Positions 22,869-34,200 of a DNA stretch of 64,000 nt are shown here, piece by piece. This DNA is from Gymnorhina tibicen (lineage: Eukaryota > Chordata > Aves > Passeriformes > Artamidae), in the NCBI GenBank assembly GCA_013399875.1, contig VXAZ01008122.1, forward strand, positions 62,001 through 126,000, in the 5' to 3' direction. Position numbers and translations under genes: made by a program. Numbering within the stretch: the stretch's first letter is position 1; the number at the start of each line of letters is the position of its first letter. The notes under the pieces were generated by a model. That model was not told the DNA's origin. It ran no database searches and saw nothing but the letters and a program-made list of their open reading frames with translations.

Positions 22869-25800
22869 ATTGAATTTCCCTTTTACTGCTTCTGTGCTGT
22901 TGCTGTTCAGTGACCTGTGGAGTTTGTTAATAAACTTTTATGCCCATTATTGTTCCTCATTACAACAGACATTATCAGTGTCCTCCCCCTCCTCCTCAGA
23001 AGATTCAATCACTTTATCTTGGCAATATATTAGTAAATTAGTACCATAAGTGAGACACTTTATATATTCAACTGTCTGAAAGACAGACTACTTGCCTGTT
23101 TCTAAAGGCTTGAGTATAACATTTTTAAATACAGATGCTGTGCAAGGCTCACAAGTTGTGTAATTATTTCCACAAGCTGTTTTCTCTTGTATGTAAAAAC
23201 TTTAATTCTTTTTTTTTCCATACCACCCTCCTCAGAGGGCAAGAATTCTCATAAACACAACCTTCAAATAATCATGTTTTTACTACCAGTATATAATTTA
23301 GTTTAAAAGGAAAGGAGGGGGAAGTTTACAGGGTTCTTATTATCCAACTGTTACATTTCATGATTAAATTCATTAAAGCAATAATTCAGAGCAAAGGGGT
23401 GGTGCTGAGGGCAGGAAAGTTTACAGTGTAAATACTTAGTGAGCCATGCTGTATAGCCAGGCCTCTTATCTTGTGAAAATGATTTATAGAAAACAACTTG
23501 ATTACATTTTCAGCCCTACTACCGCTGGGTGATTAGATGAGAGCTCTTTGTTGTTATGACTGTCTACTTTAACTAAACTTAACTCCATCTGCTTTTCATT
23601 TAGCAACCACCACATCTCTCTGGCAGGCAGCTGCCAGGTAAAGAACAATTTGGAGACTGATGCTGCTGGGGGTTTGCAGCCCTCGGTTCGGTTCCCTGAC
23701 CTCCCACAGGCTTCCTGCCAGAAAGTCTGACATCCCTTAATCCCTCAGCGAGGTCTCTTGAAATAGCTCTTCCATCTTTGCTTATTTAGACTGCAAATTT
23801 CTCAGGCAGGGTCTCTTTTACTAGACTGGAACGGCTGCATGTTCTGGCATTAATGGAGTGCAAATACTATAGACAGGAAGATTTGGTATCACTTTGCTTA
23901 TGTCATCTGATAATGCAACTTAAAACAGTATTAGGGTTGTGCCTGAAGGACCTGAGCATCACTTAGGTCTTACCATTGTAGATGGAGGAGAAAAAGAAAT
24001 AATCTAATGTCTTCTGATTTATCTGACTTCAGTTTGTGCCAGGGTCTTTACAGCAAGGACGTCAGCACTTGCAATTGTGTTTGGAAATGGCATGTGTGAA
24101 GAAAATGAGGACAACCTCTTTTGACCACTTTCCAATGCATGAATGATTGCTGCCTCTGCATTCTCATGTGCACATATGTAATGTCATTTAAACTTTATGC
24201 TTTCCCAATTGCAAAGAAAATGATGTAAAGCCCTTTAAAGACCTCATACTGCTATCAGAAACACTGATATATGTCCTGTGGAATACACAGTGTGCTTGCT
24301 GATTTGTAATAGGGCAGAATCTTCCATATCGGATCTGTAGATGGATGTACATGTTCACCACAGATGGGGGGGATCTCTTCTGCAAGGGGGGAGAAACTCC
24401 CTAACTGGTCATCTTGAGGGTTTGAATATTTGCATTTGACATGGAGGAGAGCATTAAGAGTGCTTTTGGCATCGCATGGGGCTCAGAGTCAAACGTGAAG
24501 GCTTCCTGTGAGGTACACAGCAAGTAACAGAGAGACAGAAATGGGAACTAAAGCTCCATAAACCAGAGGAATTCCTTCCTATAAATCTGTGTACTTTATT
24601 CTGAGATAGTGATGTACTTACCACTGCTCAGGGTTCACTGCTTAGCCCTCAGACCTAAACTAAAAGCTCAGATATCCTTTTTTTCAAAGACAGAAAAGAC
24701 TTCCCAGGCCTTCAAAAGGGAAGGAGAGGGTTCTTGTCCACCTTACGCATAAGTACTCCTCTTGCACAGAATCCCAGCAATACATGCTCCATCCCCTGAC
24801 AATAGTCTTAAGCCCCAGGATGGGTCTGCATCCTCAGGTGCACTCTCAACACTCTGCTCACAAGTAACAAGAAAAAATATTCACTACAGTGGAAAGAGCA
24901 ATCTTTTGGTTTACAAATTAGAGACATCAGCTGAAGCTCAGGAAAGCTGGATTCTAGTCCTTTCCCTGAATTATTAATTTAACATAATATAACCGTGCAG
25001 TGAGGTTGGGTAGCACATAATTTAGACTTCAGAGCAGTTTCTCAGCAGGCAGGTGGGTGAGGGGTTAATCTTTCAGGTTTATCCCAAGAGCTTGACTCAG
25101 GAAACCTACTGTAACAGGGATGTTATACTTTGCTCCCCTTTGAGGGGTGGACCAGGAATGTTCCCATCTCTCTTTTTCCCTGGAGCCAGCATGTTGCTCA
25201 TTCAATTCCTTCCTTCAGTTACCAGAACTCATCCTTTCCTTGGCTAGGAAGTGGTGTTCTCTAGCTTGTCCTATAGCAAGCCACAGGGAGAGAAGGTTAC
25301 AAATGTTAGTTAAACAAACCAGATTACGGGCTTATGTGTCCAGCCTAAATGAAGAGAGGGTTATATGTGCATTCAGGGAAGCTACTACAAGTGAAGTTTT
25401 TGTGGCTAAATAAAAGGAAATGTGTGCTTGGGAAACCTATTTCCCTGTTTAGTCTGTTTTCAACTAGCTCCCTAAGGTTTCTGGTTTCATCCAGGGCTAT
25501 ATCCTCAGGCCAGGATATTAAAGTTTCTAGAGACAGTGAGAAAATATAGAGACACACAGGCACTGCAAATGTCCTTAAAGTTAACTAAAAAATTAAATAC
25601 AGTGCAGGGCAGACAAGAAACCCTTCCTGCCCAGAACAAGTCATGTCTCAGTTTCCTTCTTTGTCACCAACATGTACTGTCTTTTTTTCTAAAGATTGTT
25701 ACAGCTACTTTATTTAAAAATGTAACATATATGATTGCATCATGCCTATTTTTGGCGTGCTCAAACAACATACTGAATTTTTACAATAGCAGCTATGAAG

Positions 25801-26426
25801 TATCATTATGACCATTTTACACAGAGGCAAAGTTTTGGTGACTTGCCAGGTATAGTCCTGGGACAAGAGACATTAGACCATATTTGGCTCAGATCCTGTC
25901 TGGTACCTGGGTTATCCTTCTTCTACTCATGATTGCAGAAGTTGCAATGGAACCTAAGTGACTGTTCCCATCTCACAAAATACTCTATTGTTTGAAATAG
26001 TGCCTCTACTGCTTGAAAACCCTCTAATTAAGGAGGAAATTAGGAAGGGAAAATCACTGGCCAAGGTGCATGGGCTGAGATATATCACATCTGCCTTGTT
26101 CCACTTCTAGAAAAATAAAGGCAAGCTTTCTGAACAAGGAGAAACTATTTCATGTTTTTCTATTTAACATCTTCCCCACTCCTGTATGGTAACTGCGTTT
26201 CTCTGTACCTGTGCAGAGCTGGCTGTAGGGTACACAGTTGATGATGTTTCGTTCTCCAGGTGGTAAAGGCTCAGGCTTGAAGGAAGATCTCCAGAATCAT
26301 TCCTTATTTTACCTGAAGTGACAATGTGGACTTCATTTAGCTGCTGCAAATTGTAATGATGATAAGTGTTCTCAATGGGCACCTCAGCTGCCCACTGAAA
26401 ACACTTTTGGCAGGGTAATGAGCAAG
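22869..26426. other. Unique non-coding DNA
   Basis: No gene recognised. 22915-23040 is AT-rich with TTTGTTAATAAAC and ATTATTG elements next to the CpG cluster. 23400-23720 has balanced composition with few simple repeats. The remaining open frames are under 95 codons and domain-free. Confidence 0.5.
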
Positions 26427-26476
26427 ATCATCACAGAATAGTTTGGGTTCAAAGGGATTTTCAAGATCATCTAGTT
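26427..26476 (-). mobile_element. CR1 LINE, outer copy, 3' end piece
   Basis: The segment reads ATCACAGAATAGTTTGGGTT and on to AAGATCATCTAGTT, the reverse complement of the extreme 3' end of a bird CR1. It stops abruptly at 26476, where a second CR1 tail begins. The rest of the same CR1 3' UTR resumes at about 27132, so this is the older host copy of a nested insertion. Confidence 0.8.
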
Positions 26477-27131
26477 AGAATCACAGAATCACAGAATATC
26501 CTGAGTTGGAAGGCACCCACAAGGATCATGGACATCCAACTCCTGGCCCTGCACAAAACATCCTCCAGAGTCACACCATGTGCCTGAGAGCATTGTCCAA
26601 AGGCTTCTTGAGCTCTGTCAGGCTGGTGCTGTGACCACTTCCCTGGGGAGCCTGTTCCAGTGCCCAACCACCCTCTGTGTGAAGAACCTTTCCCGAATAT
26701 CTGACCTAAACCTCCCCTGACCCTCCAGGCCATTCCCTTGGGTCCTGTCACTGGTCACCAGAGAGAAGAGATCAGTTCTTGCCCCTCCTCTTCCCCTCAT
26801 GAGGAAGCTGTAGACTGCAGTGAGGTCTCCCCATCTCCTCTTCTCCAAGCTGAACAGACCAAGTGATTGCAGCCATTCCTCATAAGGTTTCCCCTCAAGG
26901 CTCTTCACCATTTTTGTAGCCCTCCTTTGGACACTATAACTTTGTAGAGCTGTTAGAGAATAGCTTTTCAACTTTCTAATATTGCAATGCCCAAATTGCA
27001 CAGCACTCAAGGTGAGGCCGGACCAGTGCAGAGGAGAACAGGAGAGTCACTTCCCTTGCCTGGCTGGCCGTGCTGTGACTGATGCACCCCAGGACATGGC
27101 TGGCCCTCCTGGCTGCCAGGGCACACTTCTG
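26477..27131 (-). mobile_element. CR1 LINE, inner (younger) copy, 5' truncated
   Basis: It begins with the minus-strand CR1 tail, two AATCACAG octamers (26479-26494), followed by the 3' UTR and the C-terminal part of the ORF2 reverse transcriptase/endonuclease polyprotein. On the minus strand the typical CR1 peptides [18 protein letters not shown] and [13 protein letters not shown] (about 26618-26860) are readable. [13 protein letters not shown] (about 26990-27030) lies in a different frame, so the reading frame is broken. The copy is roughly 655 bp, 5' truncated as most CR1 copies are, and incapable of movement. It interrupts the outer CR1. Confidence 0.88.
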
Positions 27132-27275
27132 ACCCTCCCATGGGTAAGAACACCACATACCAGACCAGGTTACTCTGGGCCCTGTTCAACCTGGCCTTGA
27201 ATACTTGCAAGGGTTGTACATCCAAAACTTCTCTGGGACACCTGTTCCACTGTCTCACTGCCCTCATGGTAATGC
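27132..27275 (-). mobile_element. CR1 LINE, outer copy, continuation
   Basis: The CR1 3' UTR resumes in register: CCCATGGG, then ACCAGACCAGGTTACTC, the CTTGAATACTTGCA block and the CTGTTCCACTGTCTCACTGC block. These are the segments that normally follow GATCATCTAGTT in a CR1 of this type. Orientation matches the piece at 26427-26476. The copy ends near CCCTCATGGTAAT. The exact junction with the inner copy is uncertain by a few bases. Confidence 0.8.
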
Positions 27276-30200
27276 TGTGAGATGTTCATGTGTTTGCCAG
27301 GGAAACTATGGCTGAGACTACTCTCTCTTTACTATCAGTCATTCTGAAGATGAGGTAACTTGACATGGTTAGGAAGAACTTGTTGATGCTTGAACCACAA
27401 TTAATGTGATTTATTTTAGTAAGGATTTATTTTAAGGATAAATAATCAAGAGCACACCATTTCAGCTCATTTGTGCCAGGTACTGCATGGATGTCCTGCA
27501 TTGCAAAATAATAAATTTTAATTCTGTCATTATATACCACCCACTCATGGTTAGAAGAACTGTTCATTTGTGACATTCACAGCAAGCTGTGAAGCTAGGA
27601 GAAAAGGGGTAAAGGAAAGTCTATTCTAAAGCTGTGGTGCAGAACACGAAAGTTTGCTAAAAAGAACCTCAAAATCTCCATGTGATGCTAGTAAAATCAA
27701 TTCTGATACATGGAGGAAAGATACGTCAACACAAGACCTCTTGTTTTCCAGCAAGAAACCTTTCATATATACATAGGAAAAGTAAGGCATATCAGAAAGG
27801 TCCCAAAATCTTGTTCTGCCTTAAAATGTTTCTTGAAGATATTTTTTCTGAAATAATGTTAAAACATCCAAGCGTTGACAGTTTCCCAGGCATCAGTCTA
27901 GAAAGAACAATATGAAAAGGTGACTAGAGCAACTGACACTAGAGAACAAAAGAGGTAAAGTCTTTGACTTGAATAAGAAAGAAACACTTCAGTTCTTTAT
28001 TATGCACTCTATCTCATCCATCATGTGTCAAACTTTATCCTTGGACAACTGAAAAATCAGGTAAGCAATTGTGGAATTGCTAACAGTTGGAGGAATAGTG
28101 AGACTCTTTTCTAGAGAAGTTCTTCCTAATTCCCTTGAGGCAATTCCCAGGTGTTTGCCTGTTGCTTCCTTATGCCTCAGCAGCCCCTAGTTTCTCTAGA
28201 GCGCTTAGAATTCCAGCCCCTTCCCCTGCTAAATCTAGTTTTAATCTCTGTTTATGAGTTGAGCCATCTTATTGCCCCCAACCACTCACAGGAAAATATA
28301 TCAAAACAAATATATATAAGAAAAATAATTCTCAGATCCAGATCTCCCGATTATACTGGGAATCCCCGGCTTTGCTTGACCCTTCTGACATAGCATCACT
28401 TGCGGATCAGCTATAGGATTCTGGAGAGAAGAAATGTGTAGAAAAAACTTGTTGTAAACAATTTATGAAACCATTTGCCCAAAAGGAAACTTTCTTCTCT
28501 ACTCCCAACCTTCAAGTTGCATTTGGCAGCCGTTACTTCAGGCTGCATGACCCAACCTTTTCCACGGTGACTCAGTGTTTCATTGCTTGCAGTTCTTTGT
28601 AAAGCAGCCATAAGGTGGAGTCTGTTTTCTTTTCTGTAGAAATAGGGACAGCAGATGGCTTGTGGAAGAAACTAAACTGCATTTCAGGTCCTCCTGGGGC
28701 TTACTTAATTCAGCCTTCCACATAAATAGTCAGAGTGTGCTTACTTGCTGATGAAGAAAAGTCTGTTTTCAAGTTCTTTTATTTTCAGAAGACATAAAGG
28801 TCAGCAGAGGTTGAAATAATGTTCAAGCAGTTTTAGTAAATGAGTAAAAATGAAATTTAAATTGCAGAAGGAGGATAATAACATCATCACTTCTACTGTG
28901 AAAGCCTAAAATAAAGGCAGAAAACCTATTTCACAAATTTTCTGAGATTTTACGAGAACAATTCTTAGTCTGCCACATGCAGATCTGAGCTGGTAATGAG
29001 CATCCAGACCTTTAGTTTAAAGCTCTCTGATCGATATTTTTAGTCTTTGTGTGACAAGCACTTTTAAAATTAATTTTCTTTGATATTTATAAGATTTATT
29101 TCCAAAAAAATCATCTATACAGTCTTTGTACATCTTCCTAAGGTTAAACTGAACTTGCTAAAGTATCAAAAAATTTGTCATTTGAGTGTCTATATGTAGT
29201 CTCCAATTAAGGCACAAGAAAGAGCCCATGATTTGGAATGCAAGCTGATACAAATTATGTATTTTCTCAATCAATAAACCAGGTTTATACATACTTTCAT
29301 CTAATGCTCGTGTTACAAATTTATCTGACATAGGGCTGTCAGGTTAAATTATCTTCCAAAAGTTCATTCAAAGAAATGTATAAACAAACATCCCAAAGGA
29401 GATGAGGATTTCTGAAAAAGTTCTACCTCCTGTCATTTAAGGATTGTGCACATCTCGTCATTGAAACACTGAAATTTAACTGAAAGATCTTGTAAGTTGG
29501 GATTCAAGAGGCTTTTCTTGTTTCCTATTTCTACCACACCTTTTCATTTTTTAATGAACTTTTAAAAATGCTTCCTAACAGATATAGAGATATGAAATCC
29601 ATAACATGGAATGACAACCTAATCAAATAACATGTAATTACATAATTGAAAAAGAAAATAAAAATAAGGAGTTCTGTGAATGATGGAGCCTGCTGCCCTT
29701 CAGAAAAAATCCCCAAACTCCCATGTTATATAATCTGAGTTAAATGTCTATCCAGTCTGTCCTACAGCAACTGAAGTGTCCTGAGAGCATCCAGAGCTGC
29801 TCTCCTGCCTGCTGGTGGGGCAGGATGCATGGGGGATTTATGGCCATGTGCTGGGGATCATTTACTGGCTTCCTCAGCAGCAATCTCAAGAACACAGTGT
29901 AACACCTGTCTGTACTGGAACAGCCTCACACACCAAGTAACTCTCACCCTTACTAGAAAATAAGACCACTGGCGTCATCCCCCTGCCCTGGGTTCCTGGG
30001 TCTTGAGTAACAAACTAACGAGATATCACTTGGTGCCAGATTTTAGTTCATAGTACAGCCCTGGTACAGCAGTGCTGTTAATCAGGACACAAGCTTTGAG
30101 AAATGGTTTATTAGGTTATTAGCTCACTGCTAATTCTATTTACATGGCACTTCTTTCTATTTCTAAATTAAATATACCCTTAATAGACGGGATGACATCC

Positions 30201-32867
30201 CAGAAAGAAAATGTTTCTTATAGTTGTTGGGAGAGACTTTAGACTTCATTTTCTTTCTGGGGAAAAAAATGCTAGATAAATTGGTGCTGCTCTGTTTGGC
30301 CTCTGGGGATATAATGTCCTCCAATAAGTAATATGGGACCTAGATAACAGCAAACACCTTTTCTGAAGAGAAAATACAGAAATATTATGTTATAAATCAA
30401 AGACAAGAGTGTGAAAGAGAAAGGTGCTTTCAGTTTGAGAAAATTGAAAGGAGGGCAAGATACCAATGAAAACACTATCCAGGAACGGATAGCAGAGCTT
30501 AATGAAAAAATACTGTGTTCAAACATTCCTGCCTGGAAACCAAAGAGAAGTGCAAATACAAAGAAGGAGAAGAAGCCTTTAAAGTGATCATTGGAGACAA
30601 TATCTGAGAAAAGCTTTCAAAGTTGAAATATTTTAGAAAGTGAATTTATCAGAGTACATGGTAACCTGTAGAACTCTGAGATGTTTTTATCTTGAGATTT
30701 CTGCTTGAATTCTTTCCCAGATAAATCTCACCTTTCACAAGAAGTCATGGCAAGAAAATACTTCTACAGAGGAAGTGAGAAGAGCATGGCACAGTGGCAC
30801 TGGGGTGCAAGCCAGGGAGACTCTTCTAGAAAGACTGCCTGAAACTGAGAAACGCAAGCTTTTTAGAGCATCCAGACACTTGTTCCTACCTCCAGCGGTT
30901 ATCTCTGGGTGAATCCCCAACACATTTCAACCCTCATCAGAATTCCCATCCTAGAGATCTTGGATGTTTTCAAACATGCTCTTTTGCCCCCTTTTTTAAT
31001 GTCTAAAGGGAGTTTCAGTATAACGTTCGTAAATTGTTGGTGCAACAGTCAGCTCTTTGGCTTCTGGGAGTGGACGGTTTCTTCAGAGCTGTCAACAAGT
31101 TTTTAGGAGATTTTCCACACCTGTTATTTATCATTTCTGAAGCCACATGCATCTCATCCCCTGAGGTGACGCTGTATACATTTATGCTTTAAGTTATGTT
31201 TAAAAATTACTATGCAACTTGATACTTATAGGAATCTTGACCTTGGAACTTTTGTTGCTGCTGTGTGAGTTTTCCTTATGCAGGTATGATCATCTCTTTT
31301 CAGGAAAAATCACCCCAGTTACCTGAGGGATATTTCCCACGTGCCAGATTTATAAAAGAAAGAAAGTTAAAGAACATCTTATTTCAAGTGGGAAACAGTG
31401 AGTCACGGTGGTGACAAAGAGCAATATGATTCATGTCACATTTTCAGATATTTCAGTTCCTCAAATATCATAGATAATGATTCACTGATTTTTTACAGAT
31501 TTCCAGGTGCCTCTAATGTTTTGTTCTAACAGCTGCTTTGTGATGGCTGACAGCTTTAGGAGTCTTACTCTAAAAACTGGTGAAGCCTTAAAAGCATGCA
31601 CTGAAGAGTTTTACAGAAAGTGCAGGCCCCTCGCCTTTGCAAGCAACCCACAACTTCTCAAACAAAATTACTGACATTTTGCCCTAGACCTCTGAAGTGT
31701 GCCTTGCAGTTCAGACCAGAAAGTAAAGTGATCTGAGGAACAGAGGGAAAAACACTGGAAATTGAACACAGAAGCTCTATGTGCATTAGGAATGGCAGTC
31801 ATCCTAGCTTTTATGAGCAGGGCAACTTTTGGTGGATATGGGTACTATTTACTTTTTTATTGCCTCACGAGAATTATTTCAAACTGCTCACTGATGTTTT
31901 AGGAGGCAGGAGGGGTCTCCACAGCACCTGGTTTTCCGTTCTCATTTCCTCTTTGCTTCAGGCTTTTTATGGAATGATCCTTTTGCCCTATAAACTTGCA
32001 GTGAATCTAAATATAAAATGAACCGGGCAGAATGCAACATTCAGCCCCCCTTGACTACTCACTGCTGAGAACTTCCCTCTGTGCTCTGGAGATTTAATAG
32101 CAGAGCTATTGCTCATGTAACAGCTACAACAATAGGAATCACGGCAATAGCAATCTCATTGCTAACTTCATTTTTATGACTGTATGGATGAACCCCTATC
32201 TTGCAGCATTCAGTGTTCCAGTAATAATGAGGCTATTCCTCCAGAATGTATAGAATATATTTTATGAAGCATTTCCCTTTCTTTTTCATCCTTATGTGGA
32301 ATTGTGCTCTCATTCACAGTGTTTAGCAATTCATAAGTCTAGCATTTCTGTGTAAAATTATGTTTTCGTATATTTAAATCAAAATCTTATCTTCTACTGA
32401 CATTGTTTTTTAATGTCCATTTCTGTGGACCCTTTTAGTACAGATTATCAACTTTCCTGTCACCTTCCCAACCCTGAATTTCAGAATTTCAGTAGGCATT
32501 GTGGCTTTGGTTAGGATGCTCAACTTGGAAAGGGACCCTTTCCATATGCAGAAGTCCTACCTCCTCACTTTCCAGCAATGGGCCTTCTGACTCCCTTTTC
32601 TGTTTTCACATAGTGCATTTATTCCTATTCACATTCGGTTTTGCTTTATTCTTTACTCCTCTGACATTTTCTGCCTCTTTTGCAGGGTTTGCCTGTCTAC
32701 ACACCCTGGTCTCTCACCACACACGAATATAAGACCATACGGTTTAGAGGGGCTGAGTCCTCCTGCTTTTCACTGCAAAAGCATTTGCACAGCAAGACAT
32801 TGCTGTGCAGGAGAGTGTGTAACCATGCTCTTTTACAGCCTTGTCCCACACCTTGTTTTCCTCCCAG
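27276..32867. other. Unique AT-rich non-coding DNA
   Basis: No gene or repeat family is recognised. All open frames are below 85 codons. Local A- and T-rich tracts are present, as at 29090-29115 and 29640-29670. Whether this is intronic or intergenic cannot be told. Confidence 0.5.
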
Positions 32868-32942
32868 GACAGGAAGCAATTTGAAGAGTTGTCCAAGGAC
32901 TGCACTGCTGCAGTTCTAAGGAACGGCTTCCTCAAGAGCTGG
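32868..32942 (+). other. Weak candidate exon (unidentified), 75 bp in phase
   Basis: A pyrimidine-rich acceptor (TTGTTTTCCTCCCAG, ending 32867) precedes an open 25-codon segment. It is followed by a donor-like GTGAGG directly after TGG at 32943. The peptide starts DRKQFEELSKDCTAAV, is hydrophilic and could form a helix. The exon length is a multiple of three with both borders in phase. I do not recognise the protein. The frame stays open on both sides (about 93 codons from 32841), so the splice borders are not required to keep it open. Chance is a fair alternative. Confidence 0.15.
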
Positions 32943-33399
32943 GTGAGGGATAGGATGCCACCCATGGGTCGTGTGTGGATGGAGCCTACTCACTGCCAGA
33001 GGGATGCTTCTTCCAGGTACATGTTAAAGCTCTTTCAGTACCTAATGAGCAGATATAAACTGAGGCGTTTAGAAACTGATGATTTGCTGAATTCAAAGGA
33101 TTTCCAACAAGCAGTAGTGTAAGCCCTAGTTATTCCTCTGTCGGCTAGACTGATCACCTGCATCACGTACCACACACTATTCTTGTGTTTTGATAGCACA
33201 TCTCCAAAGCAAATTGTGCTGCTTTGATTTAAGGATGAGGAGAGTTTAGGAGATGATGGATTTTCTAAGCAGTTTACTTCAGGAAATAATCTTTTTGAGT
33301 GTTACTGTGTTTAGCACTTTATTTCCTATTAGAATTTATCTGATTCAATTTCTTAGATTTTCTTACACCTTTCTCACTAAATAAAAGGCTATGTACTTC
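32943..33399. other. Non-coding DNA, nothing recognised
   Basis: The stretch is AT-rich with no repeat family or gene signature. It continues the candidate open frame to a stop at 33120. Confidence 0.45.
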
Positions 33400-34200
33400 C
33401 CTCTGTTTTCTCCTTGTGAAGGCATTATACTTTGTAATCAAATCACTCCTCAATCTTCCCTTTTAATAAGCTAACCAGATTTAAGCATTAAGCTTTTAAC
33501 AGCAAGATGTTTTCTCCAGAAAATAGAATAAGTACCGTGGTTATCATTGGAGCTCTCTTGGGGCTTCTAAACCCCACTATAAATGCAGCCACCAAAACTG
33601 CATGCTGTATTTCACTATTAGCCTCACCTATGTGATAGGTGATAAAATTACTTTTACTTCACGGATTATGGGGTACAAACAGTCTTTTTCTACTAATACA
33701 TGTCACTCAGAGGCATTAATTAGGTTGTTTCCCCTGCTGTGAATTTTTTTAATTCCTTACAGAGCCTCTGCTTTCCAGGGTACAGTACTGTATTCTGTTG
33801 GTATATCCCATCATTAAAAGAGCTTTTGAAGTGTAGCTTCCCTGTCTGCATTATTGTTTACCAGTTTCTCAAGGCCCCTAAATATTAGCAGAAGCATTTT
33901 TTCTCCTTACTTTGTAATTTTCATTCTTAAACATCACGGGAGAGCAATGGGGCCCCACACAAATCCTTCATGAAACATTTCCTGGACTGATGACATTAAT
34001 AACGTTATTTCTTTTTCATATACTACTGAGAAGTGCTTATTGCTCTGGTTTGTATCTTACAGAACGTTCCACTGGTTTTGTTATTGAACCATAAGTGATC
34101 TGTCAGTGCTCAGTGTCCCATATTCCCCATATTACTAACAACTCTGAGGCAAACAAGGGTGTGTTGAAGGCTCCACATAACACTGTTCTGCCTATCTACC
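33400..34200 (-). mobile_element. Ancient CR1/L3-type LINE remnant
   Basis: The part 33430-33660 reads like the reverse complement of an old amniote L3/CR1 ORF2 C-terminal region. Markers are TAATCAAATCACTCCTCAAT, the CCAAAACTGCATGC block at about 33592, and ATTAGCCTCACC at 33616-33628 followed by TAAAATTAC. These match the order of motifs I know from L3 (CTCCTCAATCTT, then AACTGCACACAGTATTCC, then CTCACC). From about 33700 to 34200 the match is fainter (GGGGCCCCACACAAATCC at about 33950), and the right border is a guess. It is highly diverged and non-functional, much older than the bird CR1 copies elsewhere in the window. Confidence 0.55.
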
